A DNA stretch of 64,000 nucleotides from Aeromicrobium sp. Leaf350. Its GTDB lineage: Bacteria; Actinomycetota; Actinomycetes; Propionibacteriales; Nocardioidaceae. The notes beneath the pieces were generated by a model. That model did not search any database and was not told where the DNA came from. It saw only the letters and a list, made by a program, of their open reading frames with translations. The stretch is taken from NCBI RefSeq assembly GCF_916858655.1, contig NZ_CAKASL010000002.1, positions 186,001 to 250,000 of the forward strand, in the 5' to 3' direction. The translations under genes were made by a program, and so were the position numbers. Shown piece by piece: positions 63,155 through 64,000 of the stretch (within the stretch, counting starts at the first letter, position 1; each line of letters opens with the position of its first letter).

Positions 63155-64000
63155 GCGTCGTCGGTGGGACTCCCTCCGGTCGCGAAGGGCAGGGACGGCT
63201 GCTCCGCGGCGACTCGGAAGAGGTCGGCGAGCCGCAGCAACGCCTCGCGCAGCTCATCACCCTCGACGACCTCGAAGGCGATCCCGCTGGTGCCGAGGTA
63301 CAGGGCCATCTCCTCGGCGCGTCGGGTGCCGGCCGTGAGCATCGACGACTCGGCGTCGATCTCCTCGACCTGGGCGACGGTCGGCCCGAAGGCGCGCCGC
63401 ACGACGTCGACGGGGGCGTGCATTCGCACAGTAGCCCGCACGGGGTAGGGATCGGTCGTGATGCTGCGCGTGGTGAAACGGCGCAGCTCGTCCTCGGGGA
63501 CGTCGCGAGCCGCGAAGGTCGTCCGCAGGGTCCGCGCCGACGTGATGCGGTCGATCCGGAGCGTTCGCCACTCGCCGAGCTCGGGGTCCCAGGCGACGAG
63601 GTACCACCGACGGGTCGTCCGCATGATGCGGTGCGGTTGCGCGCGCAGGCGGCGATCGGTGCCATCGCCTCGTCGGTATTCGAGGTCGAGCTCCCGGGTG
63701 TCTCCGATCGCCGCCGCCAGGTCCGCGACGAGGTCGACGTCGACCGGGTCGCCGGGGGAGGTGAGGACCGTCATTGACCGTCCGACGGCGACGATGTGGT
63801 CGCGCGTGTGCTTCGACAGCGACTGCTCGAGCTTGCCGAGCGCTCGGGCCGACGCCTCCTCCAGGCCGGTGACGAGATGACCGGTCGCGCTGCGCAGGCC
63901 CACGGCGATCGCGACGGCCTCGTCCTGCGCGAGCGCGAGTGGCGGGACCGATGCGCCCGCTCCGAGCCGGTAGCCGCCGCCGACGCCCCGCGTTGCCTCG
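63151..64000 (-). CDS. WYL-domain transcriptional regulator, 5' end missing
   Basis: The frame runs open to the right window edge, so the N-terminal winged helix is outside. Visible upstream residues include TRGVGGGYRLGAG followed by QDEAVAIAVGLRS, the end of the HTH_11 domain. The WYL domain has ELDLEYRRGDGTDRRLRAQPHRIMRTTRRWYLVAWDPELGEWRTLRIDRI, and the C-terminal WCX region follows. WYL proteins bind nucleotides or small ligands and regulate stress or defence genes. It precedes the exporter operon and has a stop at 63151. Confidence 0.88.
   Translation of the reverse strand, partial: EATRGVGGGYRLGAGASVPPLALAQDEAVAIAVGLRSATGHLVTGLEEASARALGKLEQSLSKHTRDHIVAVGRSMTVLTSPGDPVDVDLVADLAAAIGDTRELDLEYRRGDGTDRRLRAQPHRIMRTTRRWYLVAWDPELGEWRTLRIDRITSARTLRTTFAARDVPEDELRRFTTRSITTDPYPVRATVRMHAPVDVVRRAFGPTVAQVEEIDAESSMLTAGTRRAEEMALYLGTSGIAFEVVEGDELREALLRLADLFRVAAEQPSLPFATGGSPTDDA

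Overview
This is a chromosome segment of a high-G+C (about 70% by eye) actinobacterium. A DesA3-type desaturase paired with its flavin/2Fe-2S reductase, a DinB/DUF664 protein, a 13E12-type HNH protein, WYL and RsbQ/RsbP regulators, abundant GTG starts with GTGA/ATGA overlaps, and many leaderless promoters all fit this. A Nocardioides/Aeromicrobium-like member of the Propionibacteriales is plausible, but the sequence alone does not prove it. I recognised no tRNA, rRNA, CRISPR array or transposase.

Layout. 0-6 kb is lipid related: a partial FAD oxidoreductase, then the reductase-desaturase operon facing a FabR/DesT-like TetR regulator across a promoter with a palindrome, then a nitronate monooxygenase, a cold-shock/DUF1294 protein and a DksA-type zinc finger protein. 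6-9.3 kb is an alcohol dehydrogenase / aldehyde dehydrogenase / DinB operon. 9.3-13.4 kb is sbcDC. 14-19 kb is an acyl-CoA type catabolic cluster (3-hydroxyacyl-CoA dehydrogenase-like SDR, TetR, acyl-CoA dehydrogenase, dienoyl-CoA reductase-like SDR, SnoaL-like protein, class II nitronate monooxygenase). It carries two copies of one palindrome (ACAGTCA-N4-TGACTGT), probably the operators of its own TetR protein. 19-22.3 kb holds a UvrA paralogue and an AraC-VOC pair.

22.4-32.1 kb looks like a stress block: an OpuC-type osmoprotectant ABC transporter, an RsbQ-RsbP pair (PAS-PP2C phosphatase and its alpha/beta hydrolase partner), then an operon of alcohol dehydrogenase, an atypical short glucose-6-phosphate dehydrogenase-like protein and a GH15 glucoamylase/trehalase. 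32-41 kb has a second UvrA paralogue, a receiver/thioredoxin-reductase fusion without its redox cysteines, an aldo/keto reductase with a PAP2 protein and a GT-C type glycosyltransferase, and the HNH/13E12 protein.

41-58 kb is the accessory part. It holds a secreted cationic peptide precursor coupled to a small membrane protein (a candidate bacteriocin/immunity pair), a secreted HNH nuclease with five repeats, a NERD protein, gabD with a degraded second copy of its 3' end, a PD-(D/E)XK-like protein, an Eco29kI-like restriction-modification system, a DEDDh-BRCT exonuclease, a 5'-3' exonuclease and a photolyase-related protein lacking the family's Fe-S cysteines. 58-64 kb returns to housekeeping and regulation: Nudix, VOC, HxlR with its operator, and an ABC exporter-MerR operon with a MerR-type promoter, ending in a partial WYL regulator.

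A pattern across the window is TAnnnT six or seven bases before the start codon, which marks at least fourteen probable leaderless transcripts. In three of them the TAG stop of the upstream gene forms the first half of this -10 element.
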